From contig JASFYQ010000033.1 in assembly GCA_045047105.1 (NCBI GenBank), positions 1 to 17,348 of the forward strand: 17,348 bases of DNA, written 5' to 3'. The notes under the pieces are model-generated. The model saw only the letters and a program-made list of their open reading frames with translations, made no database searches and was not told the DNA's origin. Shown here piece by piece: positions 1 through 6,098 of the stretch (within the stretch, counting starts at the first letter, position 1; each line of letters begins with the position of its first letter). A program made the position numbers and the translations under genes. The DNA is from JADGAU01 sp045047105. GTDB lineage: Bacteria > Pseudomonadota > Gammaproteobacteria > GRL18.

Positions 1-89
1 ACTATATTTATATAGTTGATGCCAATAATAGTATAACTCAATAAAGGAACTAATTTTTTAACTGAAAATTTACACTGCAACGGGTGCTT
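1..89. repeat. Left copy of an 89-bp perfect direct repeat (thyA 3' end plus downstream spacer)
   Basis: Positions 1-89 are identical, base for base, to 3623-3711. The right end of the unit (70-89) is the thyA stop codon plus five and two-thirds codons, read on the minus strand, so this copy carries a severed scrap of thyA. Its left edge starts with a 16-bp AT palindrome (1-16), which in the intact copy is the -10 region of a tRNA promoter. Homology ends sharply at 89/3711, where the sequence switches from thyA to cassette DNA. The left limit is not visible because the window begins inside the repeat, so the true unit may be longer. What is seen is an exact duplication; that it arose by integration is inference. 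An assembly join at a repeat is the main alternative. Confidence 0.95.
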
Positions 90-100
90 ATTGACAAAGT

Positions 101-115
101 GTGTTTATTTTACAC
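101..115. promoter_or_regulatory. Candidate enhancer site (GTGT-N7-ACAC dyad) for the sigma54 activator
   Basis: The sequence reads GTGT, seven bases, ACAC, within a wider AAGTGT/ACACTT inverted repeat (97-117). The only close match noticed is 3423-3437 at the other end of the cassette, with the same 7-base spacer and a shared TTTTACACTT right side. It lies about 180 bp upstream of the -24/-12 promoter, a usual distance for activators of this class. That the activator at 1536-3107 binds here is inference. Confidence 0.4.
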
Positions 116-293
116 TTATCACTCCATTCCTTTCAGAAGTATTGTTTCCCTATGCGAAGTTTTTATTCTAATCATTATTATTTTTTATTTATCAATATGT
201 TATATGTTATAAATGTATTTTCATGAGAAAATTTAAGTAAATAAGTAAGTAATAAATACAGCTAACTCTTTGTTTTTTATTGTAATTATTTAA

Positions 294-309
294 TGGTATA
301 GATATTGCT
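294..309 (+). promoter_or_regulatory. Sigma54 (-24/-12) promoter of the hydrolase gene
   Basis: The 16 bases TGGTATAGATATTGCT carry the invariant GG (295-296) and GC (307-308) separated by exactly ten bases, with the TTGCT -12 block intact. Consensus is TGGCACG-N4-TTGCW, so the -24 block is imperfect (TGGTAT). Transcription would begin near 320. A sigma54 activator gene in the same cassette makes the match more credible than sequence alone. Confidence 0.6.
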
Positions 310-423
310 GATAAACTTTAAGGGAAATATACCCTTCGCCAAAAAACCTGGCCATCTATCGAAAAAATGGGAGGCATGACAAGGGTTTCAAACTTAATTA
401 ACTATTTACTTAGGAGATTTACT

Positions 424-1077
424 ATGACTACTTTAAAAGAGCAACTGAGCAATAATGTTGCCGCATATGACCTCTGGGCACAACGTCGCCGCTATGGCCC
501 TGATGGACATAATAATCGAAGTTTATGGGTTCTTGCCTGTATGGATGAACGCCTGCCAATAGACGAAGCACTCGGCATTAACGTAGACACACCAGCCGGT
601 GGTGGTGATGCACATTGCTTTAGAAATGCCGGTGGAATTGTCACCGACGATGCAATACGTTCAGCAATGCTAACTTGCAATTTTTTTGGCACCAAAGAGA
701 TCGTTATTGTGCAGCATACTCAATGCGGTATGTTATCAGCAAATGCTAAAGATTTGGAAAAAATGTTACAGGATAAGGGTGTTGATACGGAGAATATTGC
801 TATAGACCCAACACTTCCAGAACAAAAGCTAGATAAAGGTGCGTTTGCAAAATGGATCGGAATGATGGATGACGTGGATGAAGCCTGCATGAAGACAATC
901 GAAACATTTAAAAATCACCCCCTTATTCCAAATGATGTGGTTGTTAGTGGTTGGGTTTGGGAGGTTGAGACACGTAGGTTGAGAGCACCAACACGAGATG
1001 CTGATAAACGAGCAAGAACCGATATTACTTCAGCCATATTTGGCGTCACAGAGAAGCAACCTCCGCGTTGGAGCTAA
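424..1077 (+). CDS. Beta-carbonic-anhydrase-fold hydrolase, probable carbon disulfide/carbonyl sulfide hydrolase
   Basis: A 217-residue zinc enzyme of the beta-carbonic anhydrase family. The zinc ligands are visible: Cys39 in CMDER with the Asp41/Arg43 dyad, and His98 and Cys101 in HTQCG. From memory the match is closer to the archaeal CS2 hydrolase of Acidianus than to housekeeping carbonic anhydrases. Shared blocks include LWVL-CMDER, RNAGGIVTDDAIRSA, NFFGTKEI, HPLIP and the C-terminal EVET-RLR. CS2 hydrolases convert CS2 through COS to H2S and CO2. Between LGI and the DAH motif it has an extra Gly-rich loop (residues about 50-57) that could affect oligomer contacts or substrate access. The start is set at 424, with AGGAG seven bases upstream; a longer reading from 367 lacks a ribosome site. 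It heads the cassette behind a sigma54 promoter and ends in a hairpin. Family membership is near certain; substrate (CS2, COS or CO2) is inferred from resemblance. Confidence 0.85.
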   Translation: MTTLKEQLSNNVAAYDLWAQRRRYGPDGHNNRSLWVLACMDERLPIDEALGINVDTPAGGGDAHCFRNAGGIVTDDAIRSAMLTCNFFGTKEIVIVQHTQCGMLSANAKDLEKMLQDKGVDTENIAIDPTLPEQKLDKGAFAKWIGMMDDVDEACMKTIETFKNHPLIPNDVVVSGWVWEVETRRLRAPTRDADKRARTDITSAIFGVTEKQPPRWS

Positions 1078-1101
1078 ATTTAGTAGTTAAATGAAAAAAA
1101 T

Positions 1102-1128
1102 GGGTGCCTGCTAAACAAACAGGCATCC
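1102..1128 (+). terminator. Hairpin after the hydrolase gene, likely (partial) terminator
   Basis: GGGTGCCTG pairs with CAGGCATCC over nine base pairs (one G-U), with a nine-base loop. An A-tract precedes it, but only a weak T-rich run (TCATCTTTC) follows. It may reduce rather than abolish transcription into the FmdB-like gene 50 bp downstream, or protect the 3' end of the hydrolase mRNA. Confidence 0.55.
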
Positions 1129-1178
1129 TCATCTTTCGATTTCTGATAAATATATTAACATAATAGATGGAGTTCTAA

Positions 1179-1418
1179 ATGCCAATTTATGATTATCAAT
1201 GTACACAATGCAAGAAACAATTCGAAGTACGTCATGCAATTAATGCATCCAGCCCTTATTGCTCAATATGTGGTGGTCCAACTAAAAAATTATTCTTATC
1301 AGCACCGGCTATGCATGGTGCTATGGCACGTGGTCGCGATATGGCAATGCGCTCACTTGAACCGAAACCAAGTCAAGGAAAACACATACATGAACCTAGC
1401 TGCGGATGTGGACACTAG
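1179..1418 (+). CDS. FmdB-family zinc-ribbon protein
   Basis: A 79-residue protein starting MPIYDYQC, the standard opening of the FmdB family (first described beside the formamidase of Methylophilus). Two knuckles, C8-x2-C11 and C28-x2-C31, form the N-terminal zinc ribbon. The middle is Met/Arg-rich, and the end is PSCGCGH, a second possible metal site. FmdB proteins are proposed regulators or accessory factors of amide-hydrolysing systems, but their biochemical role is poorly defined. GGAG at 1169-1172 supports the ATG. It lies between the hydrolase and the sigma54 activator and points the same way, so it could be a zinc-handling or regulatory partner of the hydrolase. That link is inference from position. 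Confidence 0.85.
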   Translation: MPIYDYQCTQCKKQFEVRHAINASSPYCSICGGPTKKLFLSAPAMHGAMARGRDMAMRSLEPKPSQGKHIHEPSCGCGH

Positions 1419-1447
1419 TAACAATCTTAAACATAATTAATTTTCTT

Positions 1448-1462
1448 GTGTATACTAAACAG
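1448..1462. promoter_or_regulatory. Weak third copy of the GTGT-N7-ACA dyad before the activator gene
   Basis: GTGT, seven bases, ACAG resembles the dyads at 101-115 and 3423-3437, with the last base changed. It lies about 75 bp before the activator start codon, where an autoregulatory site would be plausible. With so short a motif in AT-rich DNA it could be chance. Confidence 0.2.
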
Positions 1463-1535
1463 AGAGTGTCGTTAAGCTTTGGTATAACTAAATCACACAA
1501 TTTTTTGTTGTGGTGTCAGTTTTAGGAGTACAATT

Positions 1536-3107
1536 TTGCCAGATAAGCTTTTTTCCCACCTTAGCCCCATCTTATTTTTGCAAACCTTTGTTGCCCAGAG
1601 CATTGAAGTCAGTACAAAAATTGGAAACAAAAATAATAGCGAACAAAGCCACATTGAGCTACTTGGTCTTACAGCAAGTAGCTGCTTTGAGACTGCATAT
1701 CGTCAAAAGTTAGAACTAGATGGACCCTTGAATCATGACCAATATGCGGACATGATTATTGAGATCAAGAACAAGATAGGAGGAAATTTTTCCCGAGAAT
1801 CAAGCGAACCAGGCATGGTGCGAGTAGTCAACACACGTTGTCCCTTCGGGGAAGCCGTAATGCATGCCCCAGAACTTTGTAAAATGACGTCCAGCGTCTT
1901 CGGCGGGATTGCTGCACGTAACTTCGACTACGCGAAGGTAATTTTGGACAAACGCATCGCAATGGGAGACGGAGTATGCGAGGCACGAATTTATACTAAT
2001 CCCAAGCAATCCGCTTCTTTTAATGGAGACGAATATCATTGTGAAAATGGTCTCATCCGCAGTCGGGCGACAGAAGTCCAAGCCCATATCTCTAAAGATA
2101 TGCATAATGATCAAACATGGTGCCATGCCAACGATTACGCAGAGTCCGGACAACCTGTTATTGTGGCTAAGTCTCAGGCAATGTTAAGTGCGCTGGAGAC
2201 AGTTAAAGTAGTCGCACCAACCATTGCGAGTGTGCTAATCACTGGTGATACAGGCGTAGGCAAAGAGGTCATCGCACAACGTATCCACAACATGAGCGAA
2301 CGCTGTAACAAGAATTTTATTGCTGTAAACTGTGGAGCAATACCCGAAACCTTAGTTGAAACAACACTATTTGGACATGAACGCGGTGCATTTACAGGTG
2401 CTTATGAAGTTCACCATGGTCTGTTTGAGCAAGCTGAGAGTGGAAGTCTTTTTCTTGACGAGGTTGATTCGCTACCGCTATCCACACAAGCGCGACTTTT
2501 GCGCGTATTACAGAATGGTGAATTTGAGCGTGTGGGTGGAAAGCAGCGCCTATCATCAAATGTTCGAGTTATAGCAGCGGCTAGCATGCAGATATATAAA
2601 TTTATTGAAGATGGCACCTTCCGTTCAGATCTCTACTATCGAATAAATGTTGTGCCTATCTTTCTCCCACCACTTCGTGAACGACGAGAAGATATTTTAC
2701 CACTCGTTAATCACATCCTTGGACAACTTTCCGTTAAGTACAATAAAGTCATCAATACTTTAAGCGAATCTGCAATAGCACTTGTAATGAATTATGATTG
2801 GCCTGGAAATGTACGTGAACTGGAGAATGTACTTGAACGCTCATTCTTGTTTTCAACTCCACCAATTATTTATGAGCTGCTGCTCCCCCATACAAATAAG
2901 GATAAACTAAAAAGTGTTGGACAACAGGCTCACTTGACTTTAAAGGAGGCGAAACAGCAGGCGGAAGCACTATTAATCAAACAAGAGCTTACACGTTTTA
3001 TTGGTAATGTCAGTGATGTAGCAAAGTCTCTGGGTATTACTCCGCGGGCAATTCATCAGAAAATTAAATTGCACAACATAGATCTAAACAATTTTCGTGC
3101 TCAGTAG
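1536..3107 (+). CDS. Sigma54-dependent transcriptional activator with N-terminal cysteine-containing sensor domain
   Basis: A 523-residue bacterial enhancer-binding protein. The central AAA+ domain is complete: Walker A GDTGVGKE (237-244), sigma54-contacting GAFTGA (284-289), Walker B LFLDE with Asp308/Glu309, and an arginine-finger region around FRSDLYYR. A Fis-type helix-turn-helix occupies about 491-513. Residues 1-170 replace the usual receiver domain and contain C102 in CPFGE, C115 in ELCKMT and C148 in GVCEARIY. This layout resembles the MetOD1-like ('methanogen output') domain seen on some activators and suggests a small ligand, metal or redox/sulfur signal. Translation starts at TTG 1536, with AGGAG seven bases upstream. 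The likely target is the -24/-12 promoter at 294 driving the hydrolase. The class is certain; the inducer is unknown, though CS2 or COS would fit the context. Confidence 0.92.
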   Translation: MPDKLFSHLSPILFLQTFVAQSIEVSTKIGNKNNSEQSHIELLGLTASSCFETAYRQKLELDGPLNHDQYADMIIEIKNKIGGNFSRESSEPGMVRVVNTRCPFGEAVMHAPELCKMTSSVFGGIAARNFDYAKVILDKRIAMGDGVCEARIYTNPKQSASFNGDEYHCENGLIRSRATEVQAHISKDMHNDQTWCHANDYAESGQPVIVAKSQAMLSALETVKVVAPTIASVLITGDTGVGKEVIAQRIHNMSERCNKNFIAVNCGAIPETLVETTLFGHERGAFTGAYEVHHGLFEQAESGSLFLDEVDSLPLSTQARLLRVLQNGEFERVGGKQRLSSNVRVIAAASMQIYKFIEDGTFRSDLYYRINVVPIFLPPLRERREDILPLVNHILGQLSVKYNKVINTLSESAIALVMNYDWPGNVRELENVLERSFLFSTPPIIYELLLPHTNKDKLKSVGQQAHLTLKEAKQQAEALLIKQELTRFIGNVSDVAKSLGITPRAIHQKIKLHNIDLNNFRAQ

Positions 3108-3164
3108 GAATAATTATGATGAAAATGTGTATCAACTTAACATTATTTTAAGTGACTTATTGAG

Positions 3165-3190
3165 ACTGCGCTATTAACAGTGCAGTTTTT
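3165..3190 (+). terminator. Rho-independent terminator of the activator gene
   Basis: ACTGCGCT and AGTGCAGT form an eight-base-pair stem (one G-U) around the six-base loop ATTAAC, followed directly by a run of T. It sits 58 bp after the activator stop codon and closes the cassette's rightward transcription. Confidence 0.8.
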
Positions 3191-3565
3191 GTCATAAAAC
3201 ATATAACAATAGGCCAACAGTTTGAATTGGAACTAAAGGTCATGAGTACCATATTAATCTTTGAGATATTGAGAACTATTTTAGGCTCTCAATGAATATT
3301 GATATTCAGCAAGTGGCTGATGCATGATTTCTATTTATTCAATCAAGAGAAAATATTATATAAACAAATCATAATTCACTAGTGCTATTTAATATATTTG
3401 CTGATGGGGAAGTAGTCAGTTTGTGTAATTTTTACACTTTAGACTCAGACAATATACTTTAATAACTATTAATAAATGTCTATGGACAAAGTGAAAGTTA
3501 AATTTTAAGTTATTGATATATATTGGCATATGTTCAACTATATACAGCAATACTACTGTAACTAT
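3191..3565. other. Gene-free AT-rich end of the cassette
   Basis: No credible gene on either strand. Visible structure includes an inverted repeat ATTGAGA/TCTCAAT (3268-3274 and 3287-3293), an adjoining 14-bp palindrome GAATATTGATATTC (3294-3307) and the GTGT-N7-ACAC dyad at 3423-3437. The words GACAAAGTG (3484-3492) and GACAAAGTGTG (93-103) recur near the two cassette ends. This could be an element terminus, but no recombinase gene accompanies it. Confidence 0.5.
3423..3437. promoter_or_regulatory. Second GTGT-N7-ACAC dyad, perfect palindrome
   Basis: GTGTAA, three T, TTACAC is a perfect six-base-arm palindrome. It matches the dyad at 101-115 in spacing and in its TTTTACACTT side. No -24/-12 promoter was found nearby, so it is either a remote activator site or a recombinase-arm type repeat at the cassette end. 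Confidence 0.35.
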
Positions 3566-3605
3566 CTTCGGAGGGCACTACTCTATCCAGCTGAGCTACA
3601 GGCAC
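3566..3605 (-). tRNA. tRNA-Arg(CCG) 5' half, truncated in the anticodon arm
   Basis: Read on the minus strand from 3605, the sequence has a seven-base acceptor strand (GTGCCTG), TA, the D-arm (GCTC-AGCTGGATA-GAGT), the anticodon stem GTGCC and the loop CTCCGAA with anticodon CCG. After the loop the expected 3' stem GGCAC is replaced by unrelated sequence, with no variable arm, T-arm or acceptor 3' strand. This is the break expected where a tyrosine recombinase crosses over in a tRNA anticodon loop. Seventeen bases separate the tRNA 5' end from the 89-bp repeat. As it stands the gene cannot make a functional tRNA; a reconstituted copy may lie left of the window. Confidence 0.85.
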
Positions 3606-3622
3606 TTTAACGCTTGCACTAG

Positions 3623-3650
3623 ACTATATTTATATAGTTGATGCCAATAA
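3623..3650 (-). promoter_or_regulatory. Likely promoter of the (now truncated) tRNA-Arg gene
   Basis: On the minus strand, TTATTG (3650-3645), a 16-base spacer and TATAGT (3628-3623) place a start near 3616, about ten bases before the tRNA 5' end. The -10 lies in a palindrome with seven-base arms. The same promoter is duplicated at 1-28, pointing out of the window to the left. The assignment rests on spacing and hexamers only. Confidence 0.4.
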
Positions 3651-3711
3651 TAGTATAACTCAATAAAGGAACTAATTTTTTAACTGAAAATTTACACTGC
3701 AACGGGTGCTT
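3623..3711. repeat. Right copy of the 89-bp direct repeat
   Basis: This is the native context of the repeat. It begins 18 bases beyond the tRNA-Arg 5' end, covers the spacer between tRNA and thyA, and runs 20 bases into the thyA coding end (3692-3711). Identity with 1-89 is complete. If the duplication is an attachment-site pair, the full core could start in the tRNA anticodon loop (about 3566) and measure about 145 bp, of which only 89 are visible in the left copy. Confidence 0.95.
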
Positions 3712-4516
3712 TAATTGCCGGGTATGGATTATAATTTTCTAACTCAAAGTCGGATAACTTATAGTCATAAATGCTATCTGGCCTACGAGTAATTTTTAGT
3801 TGCGGTAATTGGCGTGGTGTTCTGGATAATTGGCTGTTAACTTGTTCCATGTGGTTACTATAAATATGCGCATCACCAATGGAAATAATTAAGTCTCCAG
3901 GCTCCAAGCCTGTTTGCTGGCATAAAATATAAACCCATAATGCAGCTTGTGCGGTATTAAATGGATTGCCTAAAAAAAGATCATTAGAGCGAATAGTGCA
4001 CATTAACGATAAGTTATTATTTTGCACATTAAATTGATATAACAAATGACACGGAGGTAAAGCCATTTTACCGTTTTTGGCATTTTCTTGTGGGCTGATA
4101 GATTCGTCTGGCAGATATTCTACATTCCAGCCATGAAATAATATTCGCCGTGAATTGGGATTGTTTTTTAAGGTATTTAATACATAATCAATCTGATTAA
4201 TAGTTTTGCCATCTTTAGTGGGCCAGGCGGTCCACTGCTTGCCATATACCGGGCCAAGTTCTCCCTCATCTGTTGCCCATTCATTCCATATTTTAGCATC
4301 GAGATCCTTGATATTGGTGCTGCCAGAGATAAACCACAGAAGCTCATTAACAATGGATTTAAAATGCACTTTTTTGGTGGTTAGTAGTGGAAAGCCCTGC
4401 TTTAAATCATAACGAACCTGTCTACCAAATACGGAAACCGTTCCAGTACCTGTGCGATCAGATTTTTTTGTGCCATTAGTTAATACATCATTTAATAGAT
4501 CGAGGTATTGTTGCAT
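3692..4516 (-). CDS. thyA: Thymidylate synthase
   Basis: The 274-residue protein converts dUMP to dTMP using methylene-tetrahydrofolate in the cytoplasm. The catalytic Cys156 lies in LPPCHLLYQF. The dUMP-binding SNDLFLGNPFN block, the N-terminal RTGTGT loop and the invariant C-terminal IKAPVAV are all present. Length is slightly above the 264 of the E. coli enzyme. AAGG/GAG lies just upstream of the start, and only 20 bp separate it from the CopD-like gene, so the two are probably cotranscribed. Its last codons form the right edge of the 89-bp repeat and are duplicated at 70-89. The gene itself is intact, so the cassette at the 3' side did not cost thyA function. Confidence 0.97.
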   Translation of the reverse strand: MQQYLDLLNDVLTNGTKKSDRTGTGTVSVFGRQVRYDLKQGFPLLTTKKVHFKSIVNELLWFISGSTNIKDLDAKIWNEWATDEGELGPVYGKQWTAWPTKDGKTINQIDYVLNTLKNNPNSRRILFHGWNVEYLPDESISPQENAKNGKMALPPCHLLYQFNVQNNNLSLMCTIRSNDLFLGNPFNTAQAALWVYILCQQTGLEPGDLIISIGDAHIYSNHMEQVNSQLSRTPRQLPQLKITRRPDSIYDYKLSDFELENYNPYPAIKAPVAV

Positions 4517-4536
4517 GAGCTCTGCCTTAAAATAAT

Positions 4537-4998
4537 TTAAATTGTCAGGTATTTTCCACCTGAGGCAACTACTATAGTGAATAGCCCTAGATATAAATTT
4601 ATGCTAACCAATAGACGCATGGTATTGATTTGTTTGCCGCCCAACGGGTAGTTTTTTTCACTCACTGCCTGCTGTAGTGCCTGGAAGGGTTTAAAAAATA
4701 TATACGCATAAATGCCCAGCATAATAAGCCCGGTTAATGTCATAATATGGATATAAGTACCGGTATTTGCCATACCCTGAAAAACTCCGAAAATCATCCA
4801 GTAACCAGTAATAGGTAGCATCAGTGCTGCTATCCAGACCCAAAAGAAAAATCGTTTAAATACCGCAACCCATAGAGGTAAACGCAAAGGTGGCTCTAAA
4901 ATTTCCATGGCTGAAGGGCGTAAAATAAAGTGTGCAAAAAACATACCGCCTATCCAGATAATAGACGCTAAAATATGCAGGGTAATGGCAATGCTCAT
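4537..4998 (-). CDS. Small CopD-like integral membrane protein
   Basis: A 153-residue protein with four predicted transmembrane helices (about 3-25, 48-70, 79-101 and 128-149). The N-terminal helix has the pattern LH-ILAS-IWIGGMFFAHF with His8 and His23, and a further HI lies in helix 3. This resembles the CopD/HemJ-like four-helix family, in which such His residues bind heme or copper. The specific role is unknown; copper tolerance or heme-related redox are family possibilities. AGGA lies eight bases before the start. It is immediately upstream of thyA in the same transcription unit, an association with no evident metabolic logic. Confidence 0.7.
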   Translation of the reverse strand: MSIAITLHILASIIWIGGMFFAHFILRPSAMEILEPPLRLPLWVAVFKRFFFWVWIAALMLPITGYWMIFGVFQGMANTGTYIHIMTLTGLIMLGIYAYIFFKPFQALQQAVSEKNYPLGGKQINTMRLLVSINLYLGLFTIVVASGGKYLTI

Positions 4999-5118
4999 AA
5001 AATATATCCTAAAAAATCTTATTGTGCTGGCTTATAACTAATAATCTAAACTAGTCAACGCTCAGTACTAAATAATAATTATAGTGCTGGTTAAAATGAA
5101 TTTAGGATTATAACAATA

Positions 5119-5937
5119 TTACTGCTTGCTCGTCGATAGCATCCAACTATGGATACGCTTGATTAGAATTTCAGATTGATTGCTAAAAAAATGATCGGCA
5201 TGGTGGATTTCCTGCTGTAGGTAGTGAATATTTGCACTGCGTTTTGCCGCCGCCTGGCGTTGTGCTGCGGTAGATTTAACCACATCAAAATCATTGCTGC
5301 CATAAATATCCAGGACAGGAAGCTTAACTTTTTCTAACATTTCTATAGTATTTTCAGGGTGTTCTTTTAACTTTTTAGACGCGCTACTAATGAGTATTAA
5401 TGCCTTAACATTGTTTACCCGGGTAAGTTGATTTTTATGGGCAAAATTAAGTGCGATTGCGGTGTTGCTGCCATGTGCAATTAAAAATAATACCCGTTCT
5501 TTTTTAGCTATTAAATAGGCAACAGCACTATTAATTCGGGCAAAACCTAATTGGTAAAATTCATTTATTTCTGCTTTTGTTTTAAGTGCTTTTTTGCGCA
5601 GTGGCATTTGAATGGACAAGGTATCCCAGCCATAATTGCTAAGCTGAATACGTAGTGGTTTTATCACATCTTTCCAGTTAGGGTGTCCAGCTTTATCGTG
5701 TAATAATATCACTGCTCCTCTTTTTTTGAACAGGTTCTGTCTATTATAAATACCAATAAAAGAAATTTTTGGTGTTTTTAGCTCAATAATTTGCCCTATT
5801 TTAACACTGCTAGCTAAAATATTTTTCCAATATTTCTCCTTTTCAATATCATTTGCCCAGGCAGCAGTATAATCCAGATTGAAAGTCAAAATACTTATAA
5901 AAAGGTAGGCACTAAAAATTCTAAGGTAACAATACAT
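5119..5937 (-). CDS. Exported DUF3530-family alpha/beta-hydrolase-like protein
   Basis: A 272-residue protein with an N-terminal signal peptide (hydrophobic 6-26, cleavage likely near AWA-ND), so periplasmic. It matches the DUF3530 pattern: GAVILLHD at 74-81, HPNW, and GWDTLSIQMP at 103-112. A hydrolase-like nucleophile elbow is present as HGSNTA (Ser157), with Asp216/218 in YGSNDFD and a late His249 in HHADHF as triad candidates. The elbow is HGS rather than classical GxSxG, as is common in this family, whose substrate is unknown. No strong ribosome site precedes the ATG, so the start is less certain than the frame. The gene stands alone, 120 bp from the CopD-like gene and divergent from rpe. 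Confidence 0.75.
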   Translation of the reverse strand: MYCYLRIFSAYLFISILTFNLDYTAAWANDIEKEKYWKNILASSVKIGQIIELKTPKISFIGIYNRQNLFKKRGAVILLHDKAGHPNWKDVIKPLRIQLSNYGWDTLSIQMPLRKKALKTKAEINEFYQLGFARINSAVAYLIAKKERVLFLIAHGSNTAIALNFAHKNQLTRVNNVKALILISSASKKLKEHPENTIEMLEKVKLPVLDIYGSNDFDVVKSTAAQRQAAAKRSANIHYLQQEIHHADHFFSNQSEILIKRIHSWMLSTSKQ

Positions 5938-6017
5938 AATATGAGTTATAAAATAAGCTGAAAAAAAATTATAATTCCGTTAATATACTCAACCAATTGT
6001 AACAACAAAACTACTAC

Positions 6018-6031
6018 TATCCTGAAGGATA
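6018..6031. promoter_or_regulatory. Perfect palindrome TATCCT-GA-AGGATA in the rpe upstream region
   Basis: Six-base arms flank a two-base centre about 70 bp before the rpe start codon, in the divergent gap between the DUF3530 gene and rpe. The placement would suit an operator, but no factor can be named. Confidence 0.3.
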
Positions 6032-6098
6032 ATAAATAATTATTCAAGGTATATATAGTAATGTAACGGCTGTTTACCAAATTTTAAGAGGTTTTATT

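Larger units (their letters stand above)
90..423. promoter_or_regulatory. Gene-free control region upstream of the CS2/COS hydrolase gene
   Basis: This AT-rich stretch contains no credible gene. It holds a dyad at 101-115 (possible activator site), a sigma54-type promoter at 294-309 and a leader of about 100 nt to the start codon at 424. An upstream in-frame ATG at 367 lacks a good ribosome site. The ATG at 424 is preceded by AGGAG at 412-416, so translation is placed there. Confidence 0.6.

Noticed and set aside
367..423. Earlier ATG start at 367 for the hydrolase
   Set aside because: No ribosome site precedes it and the added 19 residues have no counterpart in the family; AGGAG stands just before the ATG at 424.
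424..1077. Plain housekeeping carbonic anhydrase
   Set aside because: The zinc motif fits any beta-CA, but the flanking blocks (NFFGTKEI, HPLIP, EVET-RLR) and the sigma54-controlled cassette fit CS2/COS hydrolases better. CO2 activity is not excluded.
1189..1440. Overlapping 83-codon frame within the FmdB-like gene
   Set aside because: It is an out-of-frame shadow; the FmdB frame has the family start and Cys knuckles.
90..3565. Integrase, transposase or CRISPR array in the cassette
   Set aside because: No recombinase-like gene, IS-type terminal inverted repeats or spaced repeat array was found. The mobile interpretation rests only on the tRNA scar and the flanking repeats.
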